64,000 nucleotides of DNA from Clonostachys chloroleuca (lineage: Eukaryota; Ascomycota; Sordariomycetes; Hypocreales; Bionectriaceae). Location of the stretch: positions 14,136,001 to 14,200,000 of the forward strand of contig JBANAY010000004.1 of the NCBI GenBank assembly GCA_037952775.1, read 5' to 3'. Below are positions 46,627 to 56,846 of the stretch, in pieces; the stretch's first letter is position 1; each line of letters begins with the position of its first letter. The translations under genes were made by a program, and so were the position numbers. The notes under the pieces are model-generated. The model was given only the letters and a program-made list of their open reading frames with translations, ran no database searches and was not told where the DNA came from.

Positions 46627-48564
46627 CTATGCCCTCTGAACCGGCTTGAACCGAACGCAAAATTCCGGTTTGTCCCAGAACGCAAGGAACTTATAATCCT
46701 TCTCAAAGGATAGGTCTCGTTGACCTATTCCGAATTCCAAATCAAATTTCCATAAGACCTTGGCCATCAACAAGCGAACAGTGGCTGAAGCAATAGGCCC
46801 CCCAGGGCAGCCTCTTGGACCCTGACTGAATGGTTTAGAGGCCTTGAGGTTATCGTCTGCATATATAAGATTGAACTTCGGATGATCAGGGGTCAGCCAA
46901 CGTTCGGGCCGAAATTCTAGTGGCTCTGTGAAGTATCGCGGGCTTCTAGCCGCTGCAAAGTAGCTGATCTGACAAGTAATCTACCCAACCTCTTCAGTCA
47001 GTATCTAGGCAAATTCGTCGGCTTGGGCATGGAAAATGGACCTACTCCTTGAGGTATGTATGTCCCATCCACCAGAGCACCAGGGCTAATGCGCGGCAAG
47101 CCGTCAGTTGTTTCTTGGTGCAGCCGAAAGCTTTCATTCGCGCAGCCCTGTAAGTACGTAAGACGTTCTATCGAATCCAACTTGATGGCGTCGTAGTCTG
47201 AAAACTGCTCCCTGACTTCCTTCACCACCGTTGCATAGGCATCGGGTTCCTTGAGGAGAAATAAGATCAAGGAGTAGAACTGATTAGCCAAAGGTTGCCA
47301 GCTGGCTAGAAGCAACTGCCATGCTACGTTTTGTAGATGATAGATTTCCTTCTCATCCTGAGGTATTGGTTGATTTACCGGGACCAACTGCTCGAAGTAA
47401 TCCAAATGCTCTATGTTGTGCCGATTTTTCAGCCGCGTCTGAACATCGTCAGTGTTCAGTTTCAGAAGTTGAAACATGTCGAACCAGACGGCAGGAGGTA
47501 TTGTCAAGTATGCTAAGGGTGTCAACAGGCGGAACTTCCGCACGATCTGGCTCATCAGTATGAACATGTTCAACTTGAACGTGGAACGAACAAGCACTGA
47601 GTCCTTCACTATTGTATGTTAGTTCGACCTTGCAATGCTGCTTATATGTAGTTGTTCCAACCACTCACTGTCTCGCAAATGGCCCATGTCGATGCAGTAT
47701 GTCATGTCCGCGGACAGATCCAGTCCTAGCCACTCCGCCCAACGTCTCATATCTGCCCCTTTCTCATCACCGCCGAAATCCTTCATCCTATTCATGAAGA
47801 GATCAATGTGTTTGTGAATAGCAGCCTCTTTAGCCCTCAGATTCCTCGTGCTAAAAGCAGGGGCAACCTTCTTAGCGATCTCGCGATGTCTCACAGGATT
47901 GGTTTCCCCTGAAATCCCACCGTCGCCTGTGTCCAAAGCGTCGTAGCCGACTTGAACGAAGAGTTCGAGGTTTTTCTCCTGTGCGAGATATATGTCTATT
48001 TCAATGTAACTTTAGTCAGTGATGCTCCAGTGGTGTCGAGGGCTAGTAAACGGGCCTAACCTTTCGCTGCCTGTGGCGTGATGAACACAAGCTCATTTGG
48101 AGCAATGCGCACAACGTCTCCTACCAGGCTATTAGATTTGTCCAATACGTGCTGGCATAAAATTGGGAGGAGCTATATCACCATAAGTCTTCAGGACATC
48201 TTCGATTATCCACGGGTATCTGCCCGTTGTACTAGGGAGCCAGTGCTGTCAGCGCAAGGTGAAGCAACTCATTCATCCCAGTCAGTTACACACCTGACAT
48301 ATGCCCACCACAGATCAGTGACGGCGGCAAGCTTCGGTCCTGGGTATTTAGAGAGCGGGTGGAAGTAGAGGTTGTAAGTCGCTCGGCCGATGAAATAAGC
48401 TATCCCCTGGACGCACAAAGAATTCGGTCAGAATATGATAGCCTGATCGGCATTTTTCATCGATGATTTACAAGGCCACTCACCAGTGCAGCAGAAGCTG
48501 GCAGAAGATGACTCCAAGTCACATCTCTACCTACGGTGTCCCAAAGGAGACTTGTGAGTGCCAT
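46627..48564 (-). CDS. cytochrome P450 monooxygenase, intact, unusual I-helix
   Basis: Seven exons: 48564-48484, 48406-48294, 48231-48182, 48120-48061, 47995-47669, 47608-47046 and 46980-46627. All GT-AG introns keep frame; 515 residues. The N-terminus is short and only weakly hydrophobic, then comes [24 protein letters not shown] and [20 protein letters not shown], typical of fungal secondary-metabolism P450s. ExxR is ESFR, followed by PERW, and the haem loop is [12 protein letters not shown] with the ligand Cys. The I-helix region reads [21 protein letters not shown]: the oxygen-activating (A/G)Gx(D/E)T is absent. Either the enzyme uses an alternative proton path or it catalyses an isomerase-type reaction. 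Substrate unknown. Confidence 0.9.
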
Positions 48565-48932
48565 GATGCGCTTTTGCCTTCAATCCCAAGAGAGATGTCA
48601 AACTCCTTTTATGCCACTTGGCGAGAAGCTTGACCAGGGGAGAGTCACACTATTCGGGATTGGAAACGTGAGCTTGCGAATCGGGCTAGTAAGCGTAAGC
48701 AATGATGGATTATGGTCCGTGCCTCTTTAGCCGTGAACCAATGAGCGTGGAGATAACGGTAATATTGCAAAAGTACACATCGTGAGAACTACATAATTGG
48801 CCCCGAACGCGCTCTCCGGGCATTTGCTTTGCCATTTCATCAATTTCTTTCCCCTGTAAGCAAGGTGCTACTGAAATATTCAATTGCAAAAGTCATTATT
48901 GACCGGTCAATCAATTTCCACGTTTCGTTGCC
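48565..48932. other. intergenic, P450 promoter
   Basis: Nothing further recognised. Confidence 0.4.
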
Positions 48933-50216
48933 TCATGGCCGAGGGTTGCAAATGGCCATGAACGGCGAGGCCACACCAGACAAAAACAGCGTTCCCGACT
49001 TTGCATCCCGAACTACGATTGTTGTCGTAGGGAGGACTTTGGCATCTCGATCCTCAATCAGCTTGATAATCTTATATGCTCCAGTCGCCCGATCTTTTAT
49101 CTCAGAATCCAGTCGTTTCTGAAGCATCAGAGCCGTGGCTGGAGCATTAATTGAGTATGGCTTTTCCATTGATGCGAGAACCTTCAATGGCATAGGGAAG
49201 GCAGCTACCAGTACATTCCCCTCCTCATCTACCGAAAGATTGTCCACGGTCATTTTCACATCGATGTGATCAACTTTGGAAAGAGTTTCCCCAGAGAGCT
49301 GATAAACGGCCACAAAGCCGCCTACGGAATGGGCAACATAGTACAGCCCATCGCTGCCTCTAACGATCCCGTTGGGGAACTTCATGTCTTGTACAGCGGC
49401 AAAATTGCATTTCCCAGTATCAGACTGGCAGTGCACAATACTCCCGCCGCCCGTAAAGATTTCCAAGTCTCGGAAGCGTCCAACCTTGGAGTTATGGTCG
49501 TTCGTTACCGCGAACCCTACCCCGTCTTTATCCACTGTCACGCCGTTGGGTGCAATGATGGCCGGGTCGAAGACTGTCTTGACATGTTCCAGCTGGTTTG
49601 ACTTGGGGTTCAGGTCGAATATTTCCACGGTTGAGTTGGCACCCAGGCTCGGATCGGCAATAATCTCCCTAGTGGTTTGGTTGACTGGTGGCTTGTGATT
49701 GATGATCCAAAACCGGAGACGGCCATTGACTCGCTTTGCATCAAATCCATGTAGATCCAAAGTGCTGGTGAATCCTGCTGTCACCTCCACCTTCTTCAGG
49801 CCATATAAACCATCCGCCCCGGGCTGGTCAATGTTCAGCACGGCGATGTGATCAGAACCGGCCCTGCCTGATACGTTGTACTTGTTGCCGCCAGGGCTCC
49901 ACTCGCTGCGCGACTCTGGAGTTGTGCAGGCAGCATACAGCTTTCGCGACTGGTGGTCAAGCCAGAGGTGTTCGCACGCTTGAAGGTCGGTGTGCCGGAG
50001 CCTCTCGCACGAGTAATCAAAATCTTCAATCGGCAGAGCAGTGTTGCCAAGGCCGAACATCAGAGAAACCGTGTTATGGAGGTAGGTCTTGTAAAGCACA
50101 GACAGTGCGAGGATGAGCAGAGCCCAGCGGAAGAAAAAGTGAGCCACAGTGTCCTTGGGACCCTCCGTCTCGGGAGGTGTTGCTGGGACCTTGGAGCTCT
50201 TCTCTGAAGGCGCCAT
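48933..50216 (-). CDS. paraoxonase/arylesterase-like six-bladed propeller protein, membrane-anchored
   Basis: Start chosen at ATG 50216 (MAPSEKSSKVPATPP); upstream in-frame ATG 50281 is possible. 427 residues. A single membrane helix near residues 28-48 (FFFRWALLILALSVLYKTYL) would anchor the protein with the domain in the lumen or outside. The catalytic domain has the serum-paraoxonase pattern: DLHGFD, IIAPNGVTVDKDGVGFAVTNDH and FPNGIVRGSDGLYYVAHS, where Asn/Asp residues in the PNG loops bind calcium. These enzymes hydrolyse lactones or esters. Single exon, apparently intact. It lies upstream of the P450 on the same strand. Confidence 0.85.
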   Translation of the reverse strand: MAPSEKSSKVPATPPETEGPKDTVAHFFFRWALLILALSVLYKTYLHNTVSLMFGLGNTALPIEDFDYSCERLRHTDLQACEHLWLDHQSRKLYAACTTPESRSEWSPGGNKYNVSGRAGSDHIAVLNIDQPGADGLYGLKKVEVTAGFTSTLDLHGFDAKRVNGRLRFWIINHKPPVNQTTREIIADPSLGANSTVEIFDLNPKSNQLEHVKTVFDPAIIAPNGVTVDKDGVGFAVTNDHNSKVGRFRDLEIFTGGGSIVHCQSDTGKCNFAAVQDMKFPNGIVRGSDGLYYVAHSVGGFVAVYQLSGETLSKVDHIDVKMTVDNLSVDEEGNVLVAAFPMPLKVLASMEKPYSINAPATALMLQKRLDSEIKDRATGAYKIIKLIEDRDAKVLPTTTIVVRDAKSGTLFLSGVASPFMAICNPRP

Positions 50217-51114
50217 GACTGGATAGTTGATTGCTATGTCTGGTCCTGGAGGGAGCCTACAGACAACGGATCGCGATGTCATCGAGCAGCTCCTCCGCAA
50301 AATAAATAGCACACCCTATGTTAATTCACCGCATCCGTATTACCCGCACGTGCGCACATGTTGGAGCAGGATTCAGGCGCTAGTTCCGACTAGGATTAGG
50401 TCAGTCAGCAGACGGATTCGGTGAGAATGAGAGCTGTAACAAACCCGTCATCATGAAGTCCGGATGGCCCACTTGTTAGAAGTATGTTGTAGGTAGACTA
50501 CACCAGGTTTATGCAACATGACGGTACCAATCAGAATGTCAGTGACATTCCATATCCTTTATACTGGAATTTTAAACGCCTCGCAAGTCAACCAGTGTCG
50601 ATAATCGACGGCGGCAAGTTACTCGTAGTTGCGATCAAATCTCAAGCCATCTGGTAAGCAAGTGATGCCCTAGCTGAGAGGGCGAGAGCAGGGCACCACC
50701 AAAAGCCAAATACGAATAAACTATCTTAGTATGGTGTGTCTTAGTAAAGCCATTTTACTAGTTCTCTCAACATAGATTCATGAGCCGGGTTGGTTTTGTT
50801 ATAATTTAGCACCCGATGAGAGCATACGAAGCTGTCGGGCTCAATGAGTGGTTATGATTTTGAATAATAAATGAGTATCAGGGACTAATTTATTGAAATC
50901 AAATTAATCCATGCGTTCTCCTTTTTTTTGTTCCTTTCTTTCAATTAAAAGCAAAAAGATCAAGCCACGAAAAATTCAAACAGGCTACTGCTCCAGTCTG
51001 GAATGTTGCCTGCTGAGGCCGACGTGATCAAACTTTATTCTGGTAAAAAGGGAAGCAAAACTGGTGGCTCACGCCGAACCCCTCCTCCATCAAATCATGT
51101 GTCTCCCGCAAAGT
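50217..51114. other. intergenic
   Basis: Promoter of the paraoxonase-like gene and the 3' flank of the SDR gene. No gene seen. Confidence 0.4.
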
Positions 51115-52111
51115 CTACAGAAAGGGCCGGATGACCTCTTGCGTATACACCCAAGTCTTTTCCCGTGCTGTCTCTCTGAGATGTCCAAGGACCTTCTCGT
51201 TCATACTGGCATCGCAGTATTGGTTCACCAAAAAAGCCCAGGACCATTTCCGCCTCGGGTATTCATAGCTCCCGGCAAGTCCGTAGGGACACCCCGGCCG
51301 CCATATAGAGCGCTTGTACTGGCGAATAGATGGCGCTGAGCCGATTCCTTTGGACTAAGTCCAATGATTTTGACCAGAGGCCCAACTACAAGCCGCATAG
51401 CCCAATGCATCAGCGAATTTGGCGCTACGTCGGATGTCATGTTGTTCCCAGTGTTGACTTGTCCTGGGAAGGTGTGAACGAAAGTGACATTCGGTTCTTG
51501 TTCGGCAAATTTCTCCATGACTAGAGTGTTCATGGCAATAACTTGAACCTGCGATCGGATGGCACCGTAAGCACCCGGCTTCTTCAACTCCAAGTCGTCC
51601 ACATCAATATCGGCTTTCTCCAAGCCCCCCCTTTGATGCTGACAACTCTCCCGTTTGCAGAGGCCCTTAAGAGAGGAAGCAGGTGCGTAATGAAGGCCAT
51701 TCTTGAAAAATGCTGGAGCGTGAAGGTGGGATCAAGCCCTTCGCTTGTTTCCTTTCTGCCATTGAAGGGCAGGACCCCTGTAGACATAAATAAAAGATCA
51801 AGATTTTTCTCCTTGGATTGTATCTTGGTGCAAATTCGCTTGACATCTGCGAGCAGCGATACTTCTCCAGCAAGCCAGACAACCTCTGCACTGGGGTTGA
51901 TTTGTTTGAGGGTAGCGATTTGTGTGTTGGCTCGCTCACTAGAGGATGGGCGACCGATGAGGTAAATTTTAGTTTCAACACCTGTTTCAACCAATTCAGA
52001 AATAGTATGTTGGCCTATACCAGATGTGCCACCGACAAAGACAGCAACTTTAGGTAGGTTGGCACCCTTGAGTTGTGAGTTGGATTGTTTAACAACGTCC
52101 AGGGCGACCAT
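51115..52111 (-). CDS. short-chain dehydrogenase/reductase, two single-base frame breaks
   Basis: Start ATG 52111. The Rossmann glycine motif is VAVFVGGTSGIGQHT; then LDLLFMSTGVLPFNG (the NNAG-equivalent) and RVVSIKGG. At C7 (51625-51631, plus strand) one base is missing and the frame resumes GLEKADIDVDDLELKKPG. A second base is missing at A6 (51230-51235), after which NQYCDASMNEKVLGHLRETA runs to a stop at 51115-51117. With both restored the protein is about 332 residues. The catalytic region AYGAIRSQVQV has Tyr, but Arg where YxxxK normally has Lys. Related fungal SDRs are often tied to secondary metabolism; the substrate is unknown. Confidence 0.8.
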
Positions 52112-52565
52112 GATGAATGTTTTTTGTCGGAAGAGGGCAAGTAAGATAGTAATATTACTCTTATGATTTAATCATTAAATTTATTATACTGAAAAATTAG
52201 GAAATAGTTCAACATTGTAATAAAGAAACTGTCTATTGTATCCCAAATTTATGTTGAGTTCATCCAAAGATCCGGGCCGTTGGTTATCGATAAGAAGACG
52301 GCGGAACTCCGCCAGACACACCAACCAATCACAGGAGCGTCGATATTGGAAGCGTGGGGATCTCATTCGGCTTCATTCCCAAATCGGAAACCGAGCTATC
52401 TTGATTGGCTCGGTCCTCGCGAGGTGCAAGATATATTGTTCTGGTAAACCCATGGACATTTTCTTTAATTTGGCATATACGATACGTATCACGCCAAAAA
52501 ATTGGAAATTATAGCTAGCTTACGGATTTGTTCTTAGTCTATACCCGCCTAAACATGGTTTCCAA
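52112..52565. other. intergenic
   Basis: AT-rich; SDR promoter side and downstream flank of the thioesterase gene. No gene. Confidence 0.4.
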
Positions 52566-53646
52566 CTAGAGAGACGAAGGCTTTGACTTCCTGCTAAGAA
52601 ACTTTCTCTGGGCATCCAAAGCGAGAATGAGTTGATGTGCTTCGCAAACCAGATTCATATTCTCATCGCACAGGGTGATATCCACCCCCATCCTACCCCC
52701 TCCATCATCTTTGTTTCTGTCCTAGTAAAGACCCAGCGGAGTCCCTCTGCGGGAACTCGTCTTCTGAATTCAAGATTCAGAGTAACCGTCTGACTGAATC
52801 TTGTAGCCTTCATAGCCTCCGCAATCGTGTTCGTAAGAGGTGTGGGGACACCTGGGTGCTCCTTATCCCATTGCTCCATTTTCTTGTAAAACGCATGTGC
52901 ATTATACATGCCTTCATCCATAAGAGAATCACATACAGCAGGAATGAAATCGCTCAAAAGCCCAAAATAAGTGGCATCCATACGCTCTCCATCCCGGAAA
53001 GAATTCCACGCGTCGTATACGCCGGCAGTAGGGAAGCCTCCGCGGGGGTTTAGGCATAAGGAGCGGCGGGTAAAAGGAAGCAGTTCTCCTGAGACTGTAG
53101 CAGGAATCCAGTTGGGCTCGGGTTTATGGGCCTCGACAAGGGCAAAGTTGGGAATCGGTTTTGGCGGTGGGTGCAGAGTCCAGTCGGTGGGAGCTGATGG
53201 GCCGAGTGCCTTATCAAAGTTGGTCGAGTTGGCAATGCCAATGGCGTTTGGACGACTTTTCCCAGGGGTGCCACTGTCCTGGAATAGCTCCAATAGTAGA
53301 GTGCTTGTGCTGGAGCCCGTCCTAAGTGTGGTAATCGTGATTTTTGTATCCTTAACCTCACAAGCATGCAGAAACTCAATATGAAGGCTCAGAACGTCAG
53401 GCTGATCTCGGGCTGCGAGCGTTGGATCTATTGAGAGATGCCTGCGCGCCGCATGCATGAATACAGAGGCGAGGTGGCCACCGTTGAGGGCTAACATGTG
53501 TTAGCGGTGAGTCTCTTCTTCTCCAATGAGGTATGGGATCCAGGGGTTATACTTTTTCCGACGACCCAATCATGGTGCCAGGAAGCAGAATACGTGTTGG
53601 ATGAGATCTGTTGTAGATTTATTTGCTTCTGCAGGATTTCGGTCAT
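52566..53646 (-). CDS. acyl-CoA thioesterase-like (hotdog) protein, one single-base frame break
   Basis: Exons 53646-53553 and 53490-52566, with a 62-base intron (GTATAA...TTAG) that keeps frame. Start MTEILQKQINLQQI. A TesB-like double hotdog: YSASWHHDWVVGK, then LNGGHLASVFMHAARRHL, HIEFLHACEVKD, and in the second half DATYFGLLSDFIPAVCDSL, TLNLEFRRRVPAEGLRWVFTRTE. At C5 (52696-52700, plus strand) a base is missing; with one more the end reads MEGGRMGVDITLCDEN and stops at 52566-52568, giving 339 residues. As sequenced the frame ends early in a nonsense tail. The family hydrolyses acyl-CoA or acyl thioesters; substrate unknown. Confidence 0.82.
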
Positions 53647-54534
53647 GGTTGAGGTGGTACGAGTTTCTGACAACGCTGACTACTGGATACCAAAATTTAA
53701 TTATCTCAGCTGATGATGGAAGTTCTATCTTTGAAGCAGCTTCGGTTCAGATGACTGAATTAGGCCCCCTTTTTGTAATCAACCTTTTACATGTAGCCTA
53801 AGCAACAGCTTACGTTCCCACCAAAGCGCCAAGCGCAGGTCTATACATCAGCTTTTTGGTACTGAAATTCATGGATAACAAGCTTCTTATTTAGTCTCTT
53901 GACGAAAGAGAGTTCTTCAATTTACACATCTTTATCTTGTGTCATTGATTGTTTCTCTGCTATTGGACGTAAATGTTCATGAGGGGGTATAGTTGCTGGG
54001 CTATAGGGTAGGACGGGGATGCTGTTCGTGCCCAAGACACAGTCATGCGCTGACTTATCACAGGGAGAGACATTCGCCGCCCCCTTTGTTACCCTTGCTA
54101 GCGCGACCTCGTGCATGAGGAAGTGGGAGTCACCAAATGCCCAATCGTCTCAGAAGCCCGACCTCGAGGCCAGTGAGGCGGTAGTGGCTGCTCTTCGTAC
54201 CAATCATGAGTCGACAAGCAGCCAACCGACGTGGCGCCCGTTCTTCCCATGTCTCCCCCCATCTCTCATCACTTGGACCTCCGCAGGAAAGATCCAGAAC
54301 CTCTTTTATGCTCTTTCTGCAGCTTCTCACCAAGATAATCCAAGTGATCGCGTCCAAAGTTTAAACCTCTGGCTGGGGAGAGGTCCCCGTGTTTTCCGGC
54401 CGGCCACATTCATTCATCCCTTGCTCCCCTCTCAATCGGACCCCGGTTTTTAGTAATCAGATCGCCCTGGCGGTGTACGATCAATATTTCGAACCAAGAC
54501 AGCCCCTACAGCTTCAAACTCTCATTCACAAATT
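53647..54534. other. intergenic between divergent genes
   Basis: No gene. Two overlapping frames around 54000-54450 show no protein character; the CT-rich sequence before 54535 is leader-like. Confidence 0.4.
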
Positions 54535-55716
54535 ATGGGCGTCAAGGAGGTTTTGCCCATACTCCAGAAGAACAAGGCGGTGCGGGAGGCCGCCAAAAAG
54601 TTCGCGCAGGCCGCCACCCAAGCTGCTGCGGGCAGCCAGTCTCCCGTCGTCAAGCTGATACAGGCCGGGTACGGCCTCTACAGCGTCGGCAACAGCATCA
54701 GCAGGGGCGGCAATGTCGAGGAGAACATCAACGCTCTGCTCCCCAAGGTCGGCGATGTGGCCGGGGCGGTTATGGAGTTCATCCCCTCCATGCAGGTCAT
54801 GGGGAAGTGCGTCTGCGACAGCGCCAAGGTCTTCACGTCTTTCAGCTCCATGGCGACGGTGGTGGGCATCGGCGCCAACATCATCGTGACCTACCAGGGC
54901 GTCCAGGCCCTCGAGTTAATCGGCGCCCGGCTCCAGGATATCTCGACACACCTCGCGGCCCAGAATGCTCTACGGGCGCAGAGGGATTTCCCGGGCTATG
55001 TGTATAAGATGATCCAGCAGCGGCTGGGCGAGACGATGGACGATGCGGCGTGCGATCACTGGTTTTTTCTCTACCACCCGGACAATGACTGGTATCCCGA
55101 GTTCTACCACCTTCTCGAGAAGAACCCCGTTGGACCTCGCTTCTGCGGCTATACCAACCAGATCGATACCGCCTTCGTCTTCATGTTGGCGACAAGACGG
55201 CGCCAAGTGGAGAAGGAGAGGAGAGCCCAGGAAGCAGGCAAGTCAGTACGGCCTGTGAGGATCCACCTCCTAATTCCAGCCTACCAGCCCATCCTCATTG
55301 CCGAACCACTCCGGATTCCCAGAGAAATGGGTGACTTCGTTATGGAAGGTCGAATAAACTCAAACAAGGAATTCGTATGGTTCAACTTGCCCCAGGAACA
55401 GCGACACCACGTCTTGGATATTGGCCTCTGGGTCCCTCCACCTCAAGGATGGTGTGACTGGGCACTGTCGAGCATGGGGCTAAAAGTCCCGCCCAGATTG
55501 ATGCCACGGAGAGTTTTAGGCCAGAGGCAGAAACTGCGGCTAGGCAAAGGAGGAGAGATCGAACAAGTGCAGGGTATTGACGGGGACGAAGGCCCGTCTT
55601 CTGCTGTCGATATTTCTCCTGCAGGAGTAGAGCGCCGTAGTCGTGCGACAGCGTTGGACAGGCGACCTAGGAAACAACGGCGTCGGGCACAGAGCGAGCA
55701 GCCTAAAGCGAAATGA
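54535..55716 (+). CDS. uncharacterised 393-residue protein
   Basis: Single exon starting MGVKEVLPILQKNKAVREAA. An amphipathic, Ala-rich N-terminal helix (FAQAATQAAAGSQSPV) is followed by a long weakly hydrophobic helical region (SFSSMATVVGIGANIIVTYQGVQ) and an EL-IGARLQDISTHLAAQNAL segment. A middle domain has WFFLYHPDNDWYPEFYHLL and IDTAFVFMLATRRRQ. The C-terminal tail after residue 320 is basic (RRPRKQRRRAQSEQ), with nuclear-localisation-like clusters. GC-rich codon use suggests a real, conserved fungal gene. I recognise no family. The architecture recalls fungal death-effector or NLR-associated N-domains, but that is only a resemblance. Confidence 0.75.
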   Translation: MGVKEVLPILQKNKAVREAAKKFAQAATQAAAGSQSPVVKLIQAGYGLYSVGNSISRGGNVEENINALLPKVGDVAGAVMEFIPSMQVMGKCVCDSAKVFTSFSSMATVVGIGANIIVTYQGVQALELIGARLQDISTHLAAQNALRAQRDFPGYVYKMIQQRLGETMDDAACDHWFFLYHPDNDWYPEFYHLLEKNPVGPRFCGYTNQIDTAFVFMLATRRRQVEKERRAQEAGKSVRPVRIHLLIPAYQPILIAEPLRIPREMGDFVMEGRINSNKEFVWFNLPQEQRHHVLDIGLWVPPPQGWCDWALSSMGLKVPPRLMPRRVLGQRQKLRLGKGGEIEQVQGIDGDEGPSSAVDISPAGVERRSRATALDRRPRKQRRRAQSEQPKAK

Positions 55717-56064
55717 TGAATGGAAACGATTTCAGATGTTAGAGTTATGAATAATGGTCCGAGGCACAATTGCCCATAGAAGAATTTGACAGAATATTAC
55801 TTGGTTCCTATCTAGTAAAATGACGTCTCGTCCCAAGGTGCTTGCGCTTATTCCTTCGCATGCCAATATGTAATGAAGAATATATCATGGACCATTCATC
55901 GAGAAGATAGCGAATGTAGTCTCTGTGACCGCACTTGAATCTGCAACTGGACTTGAAGATATCGACTTTCATGCGTTACCCCTTCAGCGATTTAATGCTA
56001 CATGCGTGAGGCTTTGTTCTTCCATTATGGATACGCTGATCCCTTCTGCACGCCTCATGCGTTC
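55717..56064. other. intergenic
   Basis: Nothing recognised. Confidence 0.4.
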
Positions 56065-56780
56065 TTAAAGCGCTAGAATGGTCGGATTAGTTCGGAGTCC
56101 TGTATAGATTGTAAGGAATGCTCCCGGTTGCTTTTGAAGTTCCACTTTCTCAACCCTGGACCCTTGAATTCTTCTCTCGATGTAGCGCTCGTTGGTAAGC
56201 TTACTATGGAGTGATAGTTCAAAGAACTGTCGCTCAAAGCAATTGGATAGGAGTCGAGAGATGCTCTGAGCGTCAGGATGGTTCGAGTTGTCAACTATCT
56301 TAGCGATAGCATTTTGCAGGTATTTTCGGTCCTTCTCAAATGTCATGTTTTCTGGAACGGCGTTTTGCCAACCTGGAATGTCGGCAATGAAGAGAGGATG
56401 ATGAATGGCAGCTGGCATTGGGACAAACTGCGCCGTATCCCAGTCGATTACCCTATTGACTCTTCAGAACAGCAGCTCTAGATAAGAAGAACTAGTTAGT
56501 GACTTACCCGGAAATTCCTTTATCATCCATCAAAACGTTCCAAGCGCTGAAGTCGCCGTGTTGGGTGGCTGCTCTTGGGAAGGAACCTTCTGGGACAATA
56601 CCATCAATGGCGGCTCGTCGGTGGAGAAAAGTGATCAGGTCTCCCTAGCCTGGATATAAAAGTCGTTTCTATATATTCGAAGCATCTCCAGAGAGACAGA
56701 CAATGACATGGAACAGAAGCATCGTCGATCCAGCCTTTTGTAGCTAGAACCTTTCTACTTCTATCCTCTATCAGAGCCAT
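56065..56780 (-). pseudogene. aminoglycoside-phosphotransferase (APH)-like kinase fragment
   Basis: C-terminal part of a fungal APH-fold kinase. The catalytic loop is QHGDFSAWNVLMDDKGIS (HGDxxxxN), then after an in-frame 55-base intron (56507-56453) GVIDWDTAQFVPMP, the IDWD metal site. The tail runs FEKDRKYLQNAI to the stop at 56065. Upstream, a frame beginning MALIEDRSRKVLATKGW (ATG 56780) goes out of phase before DLITFLHRRAAIDGIVP, and no nucleotide-binding N-lobe is found. So the gene is truncated and frame-broken. These proteins phosphorylate diverse small molecules; no drug target should be inferred. Confidence 0.65.
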
Positions 56781-56846
56781 TCTGATCTTCAATATAATCC
56801 CATATTTTTATCTAATCCCTCTTCAATCCAATCTTTCCCACTCTTC

